A stretch of DNA of 33,466 bases. It comes from Clostridia bacterium (GTDB lineage: Bacteria; Bacillota; Clostridia; Christensenellales; Aristaeellaceae). Location of the stretch: assembly GCA_017547805.1 (NCBI GenBank), contig JAFYOR010000059.1:1-33466 (forward strand). The letters are read 5' to 3'. Positions 15,985 through 23,831 of this stretch are shown piece by piece. A program made the translations under genes and the position numbers. The stretch's first letter is position 1. Every line of letters begins with the position of its first letter. The notes beneath the pieces are model-generated. The model was not told where the DNA came from. It worked only from the letters and a program-made list of their open reading frames with translations, and made no database searches.

Positions 15985-17181
15985 ATGAAGATTCTGGTCA
16001 TCAACGCTGGTTCTTCCTCCCTGAAGTTCCAGCTCATCGACATGGACGACGAGTCCGTGAAGGCGAAGGGCCTTGTCGAGCGCATCGGCATTGAAGGCAC
16101 CCACTTCAAGCAGACCGTCACCGAAGGCAACAAGGTTATCGAGTTCACCCGCAACATGGCTGACCACACCGAGGCCATCGCGGCTGTTCTGGAAGCGCTG
16201 ACCGACAAGGAGAACGGCGCGATCGAGTCTCTGGATGAAATCGGCGCCTGCGGCCACCGCGTGCTCCATGGCGGCGAAACCTTCAAGGCTTCCGCCCTCG
16301 TGACCGAAGAGAGCATGAAGGCGATCGAGGAGCTCGTTCCCCTCGGACCGCTGCATCAGCCGCCGAACATCGCCGGCATCAAGGCCTGCCAGGCGGTTAT
16401 GCCGGGCAAGCCGAACGTCGCTGTCTTTGACACCGCGTTCCACCAGACCATGCCGCCCAAGGCGTTCCTGTATGCCATCCCGTATGAGTACTACAAGAAC
16501 CTGAAGGTCCGCCGCTACGGCTTCCACGGCACCTCCCACCGCTTCATCGCGGGCGAGACCCCGAAGTTCCTTGGAAAGAATCCGGAAGACTGCAAGTTCA
16601 TCATCTGCCACCTGGGCAACGGCTCTTCCCTGAGCGCGATCGTCGGCGGCAAGGTTGTGGATACCTCCATGGGTCTCACCCCGCTTGAGGGCATTGTCAT
16701 GGGCACCCGCTCCGGTGACCTGGATCCGGCCGTCCTTGAGTACATCATGGACAACACCGGCATGGACATCCATCAGATGCTCAACACCCTGAACAAGAAG
16801 TCCGGCTACGCTGGCCTCTCCGTCTCTTCCGACATGCGCGACGTCAAGACTGCCGCTGCCAAGGGCGACGAGCAGGCGCAGACCGCCGTTGACATCTGGA
16901 CCTACCGCCTGCAGAAGTACATCGGCTCCTACATGGCCGCTGTGCAGGGCGCGGACGCCATCGTCTTCACCGCCGGCATCGGCGAAAACGACACCGACGC
17001 GATCGCCGAGGTCATCAAGGGCTTCGAGTGGATGGGCATCAAGATCGATCCGGCCAAGAACGTGCGCGGCTGCTGCGGCATCATCAGCACCGACGACTCC
17101 ACCGTCAAGGTTCTGCGCATCCCGACCAACGAGGAGCTGCCGATCGCCCGCGATACGCTGGAGATTGTTTCCAAGCTGTAA
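15985..17181 (+). CDS. ackA: Acetate kinase
   Basis: Makes ATP from acetyl phosphate and ADP in the fermentative acetate pathway. A normal 398 residues. ASKHA-fold motifs are intact: INAGSSSLKFQL with Asn7, GHRVLHGGE with the substrate Arg, FDTAFHQTMP with the catalytic Asp, RYGFHGTSHR with His, HLGNGSS, GTRSGDLDP with the catalytic Arg, FTAGIGEN and the C-terminal PTNEE. ATG 15985 is used with GGAGG at 15971-15975. Codon use is strongly biased (AAG, CTG, CTC, GGC), as expected of a highly expressed gene. No phosphotransacetylase gene is in the window. No clear terminator follows; a strong promoter for yceD starts 19 bases after its stop. Confidence 0.98.
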   Translation: MKILVINAGSSSLKFQLIDMDDESVKAKGLVERIGIEGTHFKQTVTEGNKVIEFTRNMADHTEAIAAVLEALTDKENGAIESLDEIGACGHRVLHGGETFKASALVTEESMKAIEELVPLGPLHQPPNIAGIKACQAVMPGKPNVAVFDTAFHQTMPPKAFLYAIPYEYYKNLKVRRYGFHGTSHRFIAGETPKFLGKNPEDCKFIICHLGNGSSLSAIVGGKVVDTSMGLTPLEGIVMGTRSGDLDPAVLEYIMDNTGMDIHQMLNTLNKKSGYAGLSVSSDMRDVKTAAAKGDEQAQTAVDIWTYRLQKYIGSYMAAVQGADAIVFTAGIGENDTDAIAEVIKGFEWMGIKIDPAKNVRGCCGIISTDDSTVKVLRIPTNEELPIARDTLEIVSKL

Positions 17182-17199
17182 TAAATACTCAATTACCGC

Positions 17200-17228
17200 T
17201 TGACAATCGTTTATAACCTGCGTATAAT
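17200..17228 (+). promoter_or_regulatory. Consensus promoter for yceD-rpmF
   Basis: TTGACA (17200-17205), 17-bp spacer, TATAAT (17223-17228): a perfect sigma-A-type promoter just after ackA, 30 bp before yceD. Confidence 0.9.
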
Positions 17229-17257
17229 ATGGAACGGTCAACTTTGAGGTGAAACTG

Positions 17258-17779
17258 ATGAAGCTGGATATTACCAAGGGCATACAGCGAAAGGGCTATG
17301 ACGTTGCTTTCGAACTGGTTGATTCCTGGACCGAGGACCGCTGGAACGGCGATGCGATTGCATACACCGCACCTGTGACTCTTTCCGGCACGTATATGCT
17401 CGCCGACGAGACCGTCATCGTGCGCGGCACTGCCCGCGCCGAGATCACTTCTCCCTGCGCACGCTGCCTGAAGCCCGCCGTCACGATTGTGGAGGCGGAG
17501 GTGGAGGAAGCTTTCTTCCGCGACATCGACGGCACGCTGGAGGTTGAAGAGGATCAATACAAATATTCGGGTCATATGCTGCAGCTTGATGACGCTGTCC
17601 GCAGCGCACTGCTGCTGGAGCTGCCATCGCGCATCTTTTGCAGGGCGGACTGCAAGGGACTGTGCAGCCACTGCGGTAAGGACCTGAACATAAACGAGTG
17701 TTCGTGCCAGAAGGATCTGACTCACAGAAATCCTTTTTCGGCATTAGCATCTTTGCTGAACGAGGATGAGGAGGTGTAA
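17258..17779 (+). CDS. yceD: YceD-family (DUF177) protein
   Basis: A 173-residue YceD/DUF177 protein, a family almost always encoded just before L32 and linked with 23S rRNA or ribosome assembly in other organisms. Cys pairs CARC in the middle and, near the C-terminus, FCRADCKGLCSHCG...CSC give a probable zinc site typical of the family. ATG 17258 is chosen with GAGGTG upstream; a GTG three codons earlier lies within the ribosome binding site. It ends 3 bases before rpmF, so the two are translated from one mRNA. Confidence 0.9.
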   Translation: MKLDITKGIQRKGYDVAFELVDSWTEDRWNGDAIAYTAPVTLSGTYMLADETVIVRGTARAEITSPCARCLKPAVTIVEAEVEEAFFRDIDGTLEVEEDQYKYSGHMLQLDDAVRSALLLELPSRIFCRADCKGLCSHCGKDLNINECSCQKDLTHRNPFSALASLLNEDEEV

Positions 17780-17782
17780 ACA

Positions 17783-17980
17783 ATGGCTTGTCCTAAGGGA
17801 AAAATTTCTAAGTCTCGCGGCCGTATGCGCCGTGCGAACTGGAAGCTGTCCGCGCCGGGGATCGTCAAGTGCCCGCGCTGCCAGCAGATGAAGCTCGCCC
17901 ACCGTGTCTGCAAGCACTGCGGTTACTACGATGGTAAGCAGGTCATCAACATGGAAGCTGAAGCTGCTTCCGCGAACTAA
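17783..17980 (+). CDS. rpmF: 50S ribosomal protein L32 (zinc-binding form)
   Basis: A 65-residue basic protein. The N-terminal MACPKGKISKSRGRMRRA stretch and a zinc ribbon CPRC...CKHC (the C+ form) are characteristic of L32. Start ATG 17783 follows GAGGTG. The C-terminal QVINMEAEAA is family-typical. Ends 12 bases before a strong terminator. Confidence 0.97.
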   Translation: MACPKGKISKSRGRMRRANWKLSAPGIVKCPRCQQMKLAHRVCKHCGYYDGKQVINMEAEAASAN

Positions 17981-17992
17981 TCAAGTTCAACT

Positions 17993-18030
17993 CACCCGGC
18001 TGACGTACGCAGCCGGGTGTTTTATTTTTT
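17993..18030 (+). terminator. Terminator of yceD-rpmF
   Basis: CACCCGGCTG-ACGTACG-CAGCCGGGTG followed by TTTTATTTTTT. Confidence 0.93.
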
Positions 18031-18043
18031 GTGGGATGTGGAT

Positions 18044-18058
18044 GTGGGCACAGCCCAC
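18044..18058. repeat. GTGGGC-ACA-GCCCAC palindrome
   Basis: A small palindrome preceded by GGATGTGGAT. It resembles the 3' part of the post-stop element and the repeats at 33301-33466 (GGGCACAGCCC). It follows the rpmF terminator. May be a degenerate member of that family. Confidence 0.4.
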
Positions 18059-18153
18059 TAGTCGCATGCCGGGCGACTGCGCCGGCGCAAAAGCGGCGTA
18101 TAATCAGGCCATCGCCGGTGAAAGAAAAATTATCCGACGGCATGCATAGAAGG

Positions 18154-18182
18154 TTGCTGATTATGCATGAAAATGGTATAAT
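18154..18182 (+). promoter_or_regulatory. Promoter for ybjN-like gene
   Basis: TTGCTG (18154-18159), 17-bp spacer, TATAAT (18177-18182) preceded by TGG. Downstream, CTGTGGT-TG-ACTACAG near 18197-18212 is an imperfect inverted repeat that could bind a regulator. Confidence 0.75.
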
Positions 18183-18233
18183 AAGGCAAATGTAAACTGT
18201 GGTTGACTACAGTGAAAATTGGAGGTATGAACG

Positions 18234-18794
18234 ATGGGTTGGTTTGGCAAGAAGACGGAAAAGCCTGAAGAGTATCGCGTGACGCCGGCGGAGCCGGTGA
18301 AGCCGCTGCGTCCGGAAGAGCGCACCTTTACCAAGCAGGAGCTGCTGGATATCGCCGCTGAGGCGCTGGATGCGAAGAACTTCCACTACAACCGCAACGA
18401 GGAGAAGGAATACATCGACTTTAAGATTACGCTGAGCACCTGCAAGAAGATGGGCAGCGTCCGCGTGATCATCATCCCCAATAACAACAACGCGATTGCG
18501 ACCTACGCCGTTTGCCCGCAGAACGCGGACGAGTCCGAGCGCGCCGCGGTCATGGAGTACATCACCCGTGCCAACTACGGCCTGCGCGTGGGTAACTTTG
18601 AGATGGACCTGCGCGACGGCGAAGTCCGCTATAAGACCTACCTGCAGATGCAGAGCGACGTGCCGCCGCTCAAGACGGTTGACCGCTACATCGCGCTGAG
18701 CTACCTGATGCTCGAAAAGTACGGCAACGGCCTGCTGAGCGTCATGTTCGGTGTTACCTCTCCGGAAGAGGCTGTCAAGGCTGCTGAGGCTTAA
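18234..18794 (+). CDS. YbjN domain-containing protein
   Basis: A 186-residue soluble protein. After a charged N-terminal linker (residues 1-30) comes a YbjN-type domain (PF10722-like): an initial helix LLDIAAEALD, a beta-rich centre with GSVRVIII and NNAIATYAVCP, then RAAVMEYITRANYGLRVGNF, DGEVRYKTYLQ and a C-terminal YLMLEKYGNGLLSVMFGV-type helix followed by SPEEAVK. The family fold is related to type III secretion chaperones, and its function is poorly known. ATG 18234 follows GGAGGT. It has its own promoter and terminator and is monocistronic. Confidence 0.82.
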   Translation: MGWFGKKTEKPEEYRVTPAEPVKPLRPEERTFTKQELLDIAAEALDAKNFHYNRNEEKEYIDFKITLSTCKKMGSVRVIIIPNNNNAIATYAVCPQNADESERAAVMEYITRANYGLRVGNFEMDLRDGEVRYKTYLQMQSDVPPLKTVDRYIALSYLMLEKYGNGLLSVMFGVTSPEEAVKAAEA

Positions 18795-18813
18795 TTCAGT
18801 TTCGCTGTTTCCC

Positions 18814-18850
18814 AAAGGATTCCGCAGATCTGCGGAATCCTTTCTTTTTA
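18814..18850 (+). terminator. Terminator after ybjN-like gene
   Basis: AAAGGATTCCGCA-GA-TCTGCGGAATCCTTT, followed by CTTTTT; a long perfect stem. Confidence 0.93.
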
Positions 18851-18911
18851 ACCGGTGGCTGCAGGGGAGGATCATATCAGTGTTACGGCGGGGAATAATA
18901 TCCTTTACGGC

Positions 18912-18930
18912 GGGCGGATAATATCCGCCC
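18912..18930. repeat. GGGCGGATA palindrome
   Basis: GGGCGGATA-A-TATCCGCCC, with a degenerate echo (GGCGGGGAATAATATCC) 27 bp before. It lies 5 bp upstream of the MFS gene's -35 box. It resembles a short palindromic repeat widespread in gut Clostridia, or it could be an operator. Confidence 0.5.
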
Positions 18931-18934
18931 CTAC

Positions 18935-18962
18935 TTGACATCTATTCAGAAAATGGTAAAAT
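18935..18962 (+). promoter_or_regulatory. Promoter for MFS gene
   Basis: TTGACA (18935-18940), 16-bp spacer, TAAAAT (18957-18962), about 48 bp before the start. Confidence 0.75.
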
Positions 18963-19010
18963 GAAGCGGATTTTATGGGAATGTTATTCCCAAAACGGAG
19001 GAAGAAACGC

Positions 19011-20171
19011 ATGGTTTCCACGATGCTTCTGATCATCATTTATGTATCGTTCATCAGTCTGGGTCTTCCGGATTCGCTGCTGGGCAGCGCGTGGCCGTCG
19101 ATGCTCACGCAGATTGACGTGCCGGTCTGGGGCGCGGGCCTGATTCAGATGACGGCGTCGCTGTGCACGATCATTTCAAGCCTGAACAGCGCAAGCCTCA
19201 TCCGCCGTTTTGGCACGGGCAGGCTGACGGCGCTTTCCACCGGACTGACGGCGCTGGCTCTTTTGGGGCTGTCTTTGGCGCCGAATTACGCCATGCTTCT
19301 GTTGATGTCCGTTCCGCTGGGACTGGGCGCCGGCGCGGTGGACGCGGGCATCAATAACTACGTCGCTCAGCACTGTGAGCCGCGCCACATGAACTGGCTG
19401 CACTGTTTCTGGGGTGTGGGCACGGTGATCAGCCCGCTGATTCTTTCCGCCGCGCTGACGGCGGGCTTTGCCTGGCGCTGGGGCTACAGGACGGTTTCCC
19501 TGCTGCAGGGGCTGCTGTGCGTCGTGCTCTTTGCGACGCTGCGCCTGTGGAAGTCGGGCAGCATTGAACAGGAGGAGAAGAACGCGAAGGTGCTTTCCGT
19601 GCGTCAGGTGCTCGCGCTTCCGGGCGCGGCTGCCGGCATGACGACGTTCTTTTGCTACTGCGCGGCGGAATCGACGCTGATTCTCTGGGCGCCGACGTTC
19701 ATGGTCATGACGCGCGGCATCAGCCCGGAAAAGGCGGCGTCCTTTGGTTCTCTTTTCTGCATCGGCATTACGGTGGGACGCGCGGTTTCCGGTTTCATGA
19801 CGCTGCGCTTCACCCCGCGCCAGATGGTGCGCATGGGTCACGCGGGCATGGCGGTCGGCGCGGCGATGATGCTCCTGCCTGTCGACAGCCTTGCGCTTGC
19901 CGGCGTGATCGTTGCGGGCCTTGGCTGCGCGCCGGTCTATCCCAACATCATGCAGGATACGCCGGTCAATTACGGCGAAGAGAACTCTCAGGCGGCGGTT
20001 GGCGTGCAGATGGCGTTTGCCTATTGCGGCTCCCTGTTCGTGCCGACGATTTTCGCGTGGCTTGCGGATTTCGTGGGTTATGGGCTGATGCCGGTATTCC
20101 TGCTGGCGCTCATCGCGGCTATGGCGGCGCTCTTTCAGGTTCAGGCGAAGATCGTGGACGGGAAAAAGTGA
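19011..20171 (+). CDS. MFS permease
   Basis: A 386-residue major facilitator superfamily protein with about twelve hydrophobic segments. The first starts LLIIIYVSFISLGLPDSLLG. The loop RRFGTGRLTA between helices 2 and 3 fits the MFS motif A position; a polar stretch with IEQEEKNAK near residue 190 marks the central cytoplasmic loop. Many Clostridia have such FucP/YfnC-like carriers for sugars or other small molecules; the substrate cannot be told. The start ATG 19011 follows GGAGG by 9 bases; an upstream in-frame ATG (18975) would add only a basic tail. No repeats or regulator next to it indicate a substrate. Confidence 0.85.
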   Translation: MVSTMLLIIIYVSFISLGLPDSLLGSAWPSMLTQIDVPVWGAGLIQMTASLCTIISSLNSASLIRRFGTGRLTALSTGLTALALLGLSLAPNYAMLLLMSVPLGLGAGAVDAGINNYVAQHCEPRHMNWLHCFWGVGTVISPLILSAALTAGFAWRWGYRTVSLLQGLLCVVLFATLRLWKSGSIEQEEKNAKVLSVRQVLALPGAAAGMTTFFCYCAAESTLILWAPTFMVMTRGISPEKAASFGSLFCIGITVGRAVSGFMTLRFTPRQMVRMGHAGMAVGAAMMLLPVDSLALAGVIVAGLGCAPVYPNIMQDTPVNYGEENSQAAVGVQMAFAYCGSLFVPTIFAWLADFVGYGLMPVFLLALIAAMAALFQVQAKIVDGKK

Positions 20172-20223
20172 AAAGTGAAGAGCGAGTGGGCGGATGGCGA
20201 AAGCTGTCCGCTTTTTCCATCGC

Positions 20224-20252
20224 TTGCTTTTTGTTTGCAGATATGATATTGT
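20224..20252 (+). promoter_or_regulatory. Promoter for cggR
   Basis: TTGCTT (20224-20229), 17-bp spacer, TATTGT (20247-20252). A weak -10 but with the CggR-like operator just downstream. Confidence 0.55.
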
Positions 20253-20257
20253 GGAAA

Positions 20258-20293
20258 CGGGACAATATGGCGCACGCCGGGCAAGGAATGACC
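20258..20293 (+). promoter_or_regulatory. Putative CggR operator
   Basis: CGGGAC at 20258 and CGGGCA at 20278 lie exactly 20 bp apart, just after the -10 box. The B. subtilis CggR operator, as I recall it, is two CGGGAC-N6-TGTC halves separated by 4 bp, also a 20-bp period. The TGTC parts are here GCGC and GACC, so they are degenerate. Position and spacing favour autoregulation that would be relieved by fructose-1,6-bisphosphate in related systems. Confidence 0.6.
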
Positions 20294-20312
20294 CGCATGC
20301 ACGGGAGGGACT

Positions 20313-21350
20313 ATGGATACATCGATTCTTGGCACGCTGTCGCTGATTGCGCCGGATCTGATGGAGGAGCTGGAGCTGCGCGCGCTGATTCTGGAGCGCG
20401 TTGCGGCGCTGGGGCCCATCGGCAGGCGCGCCCTTGCCGCGCGGCTGAATCTGTCTGAACGTGCGGTGCGCGCCGCGGCGGATGCGCTGCGCGAGGCGGG
20501 CTGCATCACGCAGAGCGCGGCGGGCATGGAAATCAGCGAGGCGGGCAGGATGCTTGTGGAGACGGCGCGCGCCGTCAGCCGGAGCCGCCGCTTCGTTCAG
20601 TCCACGGAGCTGACGCTTTCAAGAAAACTGAATATCGAGCGCGTGTGCGTTGTGCGCGGCGACGCGGACAGGGATCCGGGCGTCGTGGATGAAATTGCGC
20701 ATGCGGCGGCTGGACAGCTGCGCTTTTTGCTGCAGGGCGCGCAGGTCATTGCCGTTTCCGGCGGCAGGACCGTTGCGGCCATGTCCCGGGTGATCACGGC
20801 GGCTGCGCCGATGGATATCACCGTTGTTCCGCTGCATGGCGGACTGGGCGGCATGTCGCAGACGCAGGCGAATACCGTCGTTGAACGCATCGCGCAGGCG
20901 CTGGGCGGGCGGCACAGGCTGCTGCACCTGCCGGACGGCCTGTCAAGGAGCGCTGCGGCGGAGCTTTCCCGTCTGCCGCAGGTGCGCGAAGCGCTGGAGC
21001 TTTTGCAGCATGCGGACGTGCTGCTCTACGGCGTGGGCCGCGCGCAGGAGCTGGCTGTGCGAAGGGGTCTCAATAGCCAGGAGCGCGACGATCTGACGGC
21101 GCACGGCGCTGTCGCCGAAGCGCTGGGATTCTATTTTGACGCGCAGGGCCGCGTGGTCGGCGGCGCGTCGCTGGCGCTTTCCGAGGATGAGATCGGCCAT
21201 CGCAGCAAAGCGGCGGCGATCGCCGCCGGCAGCAGCAAGGCGGAGGCGATTCTGGCGGTTTTGCGCCATCATCCGCACAGGCTGCTCGTCACAGATGAAG
21301 GCGCAGCGGAGAAAATGATTGAAATTTTGAAGCGGCAGGCGTCTTTTTAA
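20313..21350 (+). CDS. cggR: CggR-type central glycolytic regulator (SorC family)
   Basis: A 345-residue SorC/DeoR-type regulator. The N-terminal winged helix (about 25-70) includes GPIGRRALAARLNLSERAVR, very like CggR. The effector domain, related to glucosamine-6-P isomerases, runs from about 95 to 340 with IAVSGGRTVAAM, VPLHGGLGG, LLYGVGRA and GFYFDAQGRVV. In Bacillus CggR represses the gapA operon and is released by fructose-1,6-bisphosphate. ATG 20313 follows GGGAGG. Here pgk follows directly (178 bp), and no gapA gene lies between. The operator-like repeat upstream suggests autoregulation; readthrough to pgk is likely, though pgk also has a promoter of its own. Confidence 0.92.
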   Translation: MDTSILGTLSLIAPDLMEELELRALILERVAALGPIGRRALAARLNLSERAVRAAADALREAGCITQSAAGMEISEAGRMLVETARAVSRSRRFVQSTELTLSRKLNIERVCVVRGDADRDPGVVDEIAHAAAGQLRFLLQGAQVIAVSGGRTVAAMSRVITAAAPMDITVVPLHGGLGGMSQTQANTVVERIAQALGGRHRLLHLPDGLSRSAAAELSRLPQVREALELLQHADVLLYGVGRAQELAVRRGLNSQERDDLTAHGAVAEALGFYFDAQGRVVGGASLALSEDEIGHRSKAAAIAAGSSKAEAILAVLRHHPHRLLVTDEGAAEKMIEILKRQASF

Positions 21351-21359
21351 GTGAAATCT

Positions 21360-21388
21360 TTGACAAGCACTGTAAAAGATGGTATATT
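21360..21388 (+). promoter_or_regulatory. Promoter for pgk
   Basis: Perfect TTGACA (21360-21365), 17-bp spacer, TATATT (21383-21388). Located 10 bp after cggR, so pgk can be made independently of the CggR promoter. Confidence 0.85.
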
Positions 21389-21395
21389 AGAAAGA

Positions 21396-21454
21396 GCGCA
21401 GAGGAGAATCTGCGCAGTCATGAAAATGCAAGATCGCTCCGGCAGAAACGGAGC
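21396..21454 (+). other. Structured pgk leader
   Basis: The roughly 130-nt 5' leader of pgk holds two perfect hairpins: GCGCAGA-GGAGAA-TCTGCGC (21396-21415) and GCTCCG-GCAGAAA-CGGAGC (21436-21454). No U tract follows, so they are not terminators; they may stabilise the mRNA. No known riboswitch is recognised. Confidence 0.55.
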
Positions 21455-21527
21455 TTTCCGACGCCCGGGCAATGCTCCTGTGCGTCTGCATAATGAGATC
21501 ACAGATCATGAAATGGAGGAATTTCCC

Positions 21528-22724
21528 ATGGCGAAAATGACTGTTGAAGACATCAAGGTTACTGGTAAGAAGGTGCTCGTGCGCTGCGACTTCAACGTCC
21601 CGATGAAGGACGGCAAGATCACCAGCGATAAGCGCATTGTTGCGGCTCTGCCGACGATCAAGAAGCTGATCGCCGACGGCGGCAAGGTCATCCTGTGCAG
21701 CCACCTGGGCAAGCCGAAGAACGGTCCGGAAGAGAAGTTCTCTCTCGCGCCGGTCGCCGTGCGCCTCTCCGAGCTGCTGGGTCAGCCGGTTGTCTTTGCC
21801 AACGATGATACTGTCGTGGGCGAGAACGCCAAGGCTGCCGTTGCCGCGATGAAGGACGGCGACGTCGTGCTCCTGCAGAACACCCGCTTCCGCAAGGAAG
21901 AAACCAAGAACATCGAAGCGTTCTCCAAGGAGCTTGCCTCCCTGGCGGATTGCTATGTGGACGACGCGTTCGGCTCCTGCCATCGCGCGCACTGCTCCAC
22001 CGCGGGCGTGACCGAGTTCCTCAGCCCCTGCGTTGCCGGCTATCTGATCGGCAAGGAGCTGTCCATCATGGGCAAGGCGCTTGAAAACGCCGACCGTCCG
22101 TTCGTCGCCATTCTGGGCGGCGCGAAGGTTGCCGACAAGCTCTCCGTCATCGAGAACCTGATTGAGAAGGTTGACACCCTGATCATCGGCGGCGGCATGG
22201 CCTTCACCTTCCTCAAGGCGCAGGGCTTCGAGGTTGGCAAGTCCCTGCTGGACGAGACCAAGATCGACTACTGCCGCGACATGCTCGCCAAGGCCGAGGC
22301 CAAGGGCGTGAAGATCCTGCTGCCGGTTGACACCGTCTGCGTGCCGGAGTTCACCTTCGATCCGGCCGTTGAGACCGTCGTTTGCGACTCCACCGCCATC
22401 CCGGCCGACAAGGAAGGCTGCGACATCGGCCCGAAGACCGCCGCGATGTACGCCGAGGCTGTCAAGGCTGCCAAGACCGTCATCTGGAACGGCCCGATGG
22501 GCGTCTTTGAGAACCCGACCCTGGCGAAGGGCACCCTGTCCGTCGCTCAGGCGCTGGCCGAGACCGACGCTGTCACCATCATCGGCGGCGGCGACTCCGC
22601 TGCGGCTGTCACCCAGATGGGCCTGGCCGACAAGATGACTCACATCTCCACCGGCGGCGGCGCGTCCCTGGAGTACCTCGAGGGCAAGACCCTGCCGGGC
22701 GTCGCGTGCCTGGACGAGAAGTAA
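21528..22724 (+). CDS. pgk: Phosphoglycerate kinase
   Basis: Converts 1,3-bisphosphoglycerate and ADP to 3-phosphoglycerate and ATP. A standard 398 residues. Motifs: VRCDFNVPM at the N-terminus, [48 protein letters not shown] and the C-terminal GGGDSAAAV and STGGGASLE. The start ATG 21528 has TGGAGG upstream; the longer ORF begins within the leader. Codon use is strongly biased to GC-ending optimal codons as in tpiA and ackA, which suggests high expression. Followed by a terminator before tpiA. Confidence 0.98.
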   Translation: MAKMTVEDIKVTGKKVLVRCDFNVPMKDGKITSDKRIVAALPTIKKLIADGGKVILCSHLGKPKNGPEEKFSLAPVAVRLSELLGQPVVFANDDTVVGENAKAAVAAMKDGDVVLLQNTRFRKEETKNIEAFSKELASLADCYVDDAFGSCHRAHCSTAGVTEFLSPCVAGYLIGKELSIMGKALENADRPFVAILGGAKVADKLSVIENLIEKVDTLIIGGGMAFTFLKAQGFEVGKSLLDETKIDYCRDMLAKAEAKGVKILLPVDTVCVPEFTFDPAVETVVCDSTAIPADKEGCDIGPKTAAMYAEAVKAAKTVIWNGPMGVFENPTLAKGTLSVAQALAETDAVTIIGGGDSAAAVTQMGLADKMTHISTGGGASLEYLEGKTLPGVACLDEK

Positions 22725-22824
22725 TCGGCGTGCCGCCGACGGCGCATCCGACGAAACGGTGAAATCATTCCTGTTTCGCGAACGTGGCCGTATGTAGGCA
22801 GTTGATTCATCACTAAACCAACAT

Positions 22825-22858
22825 GCCCCGGTCGCCCTTGGGGCCGACCGGGGCTTTT
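22825..22858 (+). terminator. Terminator between pgk and tpiA
   Basis: GCCCCGGTCG with the complementary CGACCGGGGC around an internal CCCTTGGGGC, followed by TTTT. It may be an attenuator allowing partial readthrough, since no clear promoter for tpiA is seen. Confidence 0.75.
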
Positions 22859-22887
22859 CTATGACAGATAAAAAGGAGATTACCACT

Positions 22888-23640
<753 letters not shown>

Positions 23641-23668
23641 TAATTAAACGGGTTTCGCCTGCGGGCGG

Positions 23669-23778
23669 GACCTCACCCGCCCTTCGGGCACCCTCCCCAA
23701 AGGGGAGGGCTTATCAACCAGAAAATAAGCCTTCCCCTTTGGGGAAGGTGGATCGCCGAAGGCGAGACGGATGAGGTC
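23669..23778. repeat. MITE-like element with inverted ends
   Basis: A 110-bp palindromic element with terminal inverted repeats GACCTCA (23669-23675) and TGAGGTC (23772-23778). Inner hairpins: CCCTCCCC-AAAG-GGGGAGGG type, CCTTCCCC-TTT-GGGGAAGG and TCGCC-GAA-GGCGA. Non-coding; similar to elements common in gut Clostridia. Lies in the tpiA-gpmI gap. Confidence 0.8.
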
Positions 23779-23831
23779 CTCGCGGCTTTATCCACAAAGA
23801 ACCTGACCAATAGCAAGGAGCAATTATCGAT

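Noticed and set aside
18031-18153. Small gene in the rpmF-ybjN gap
   Set aside because: Reading frames there run through palindromes and have no ribosome binding site.
21396-21454. Riboswitch in the pgk leader
   Set aside because: Only two simple hairpins, no recognised aptamer core or terminator/antiterminator pair.
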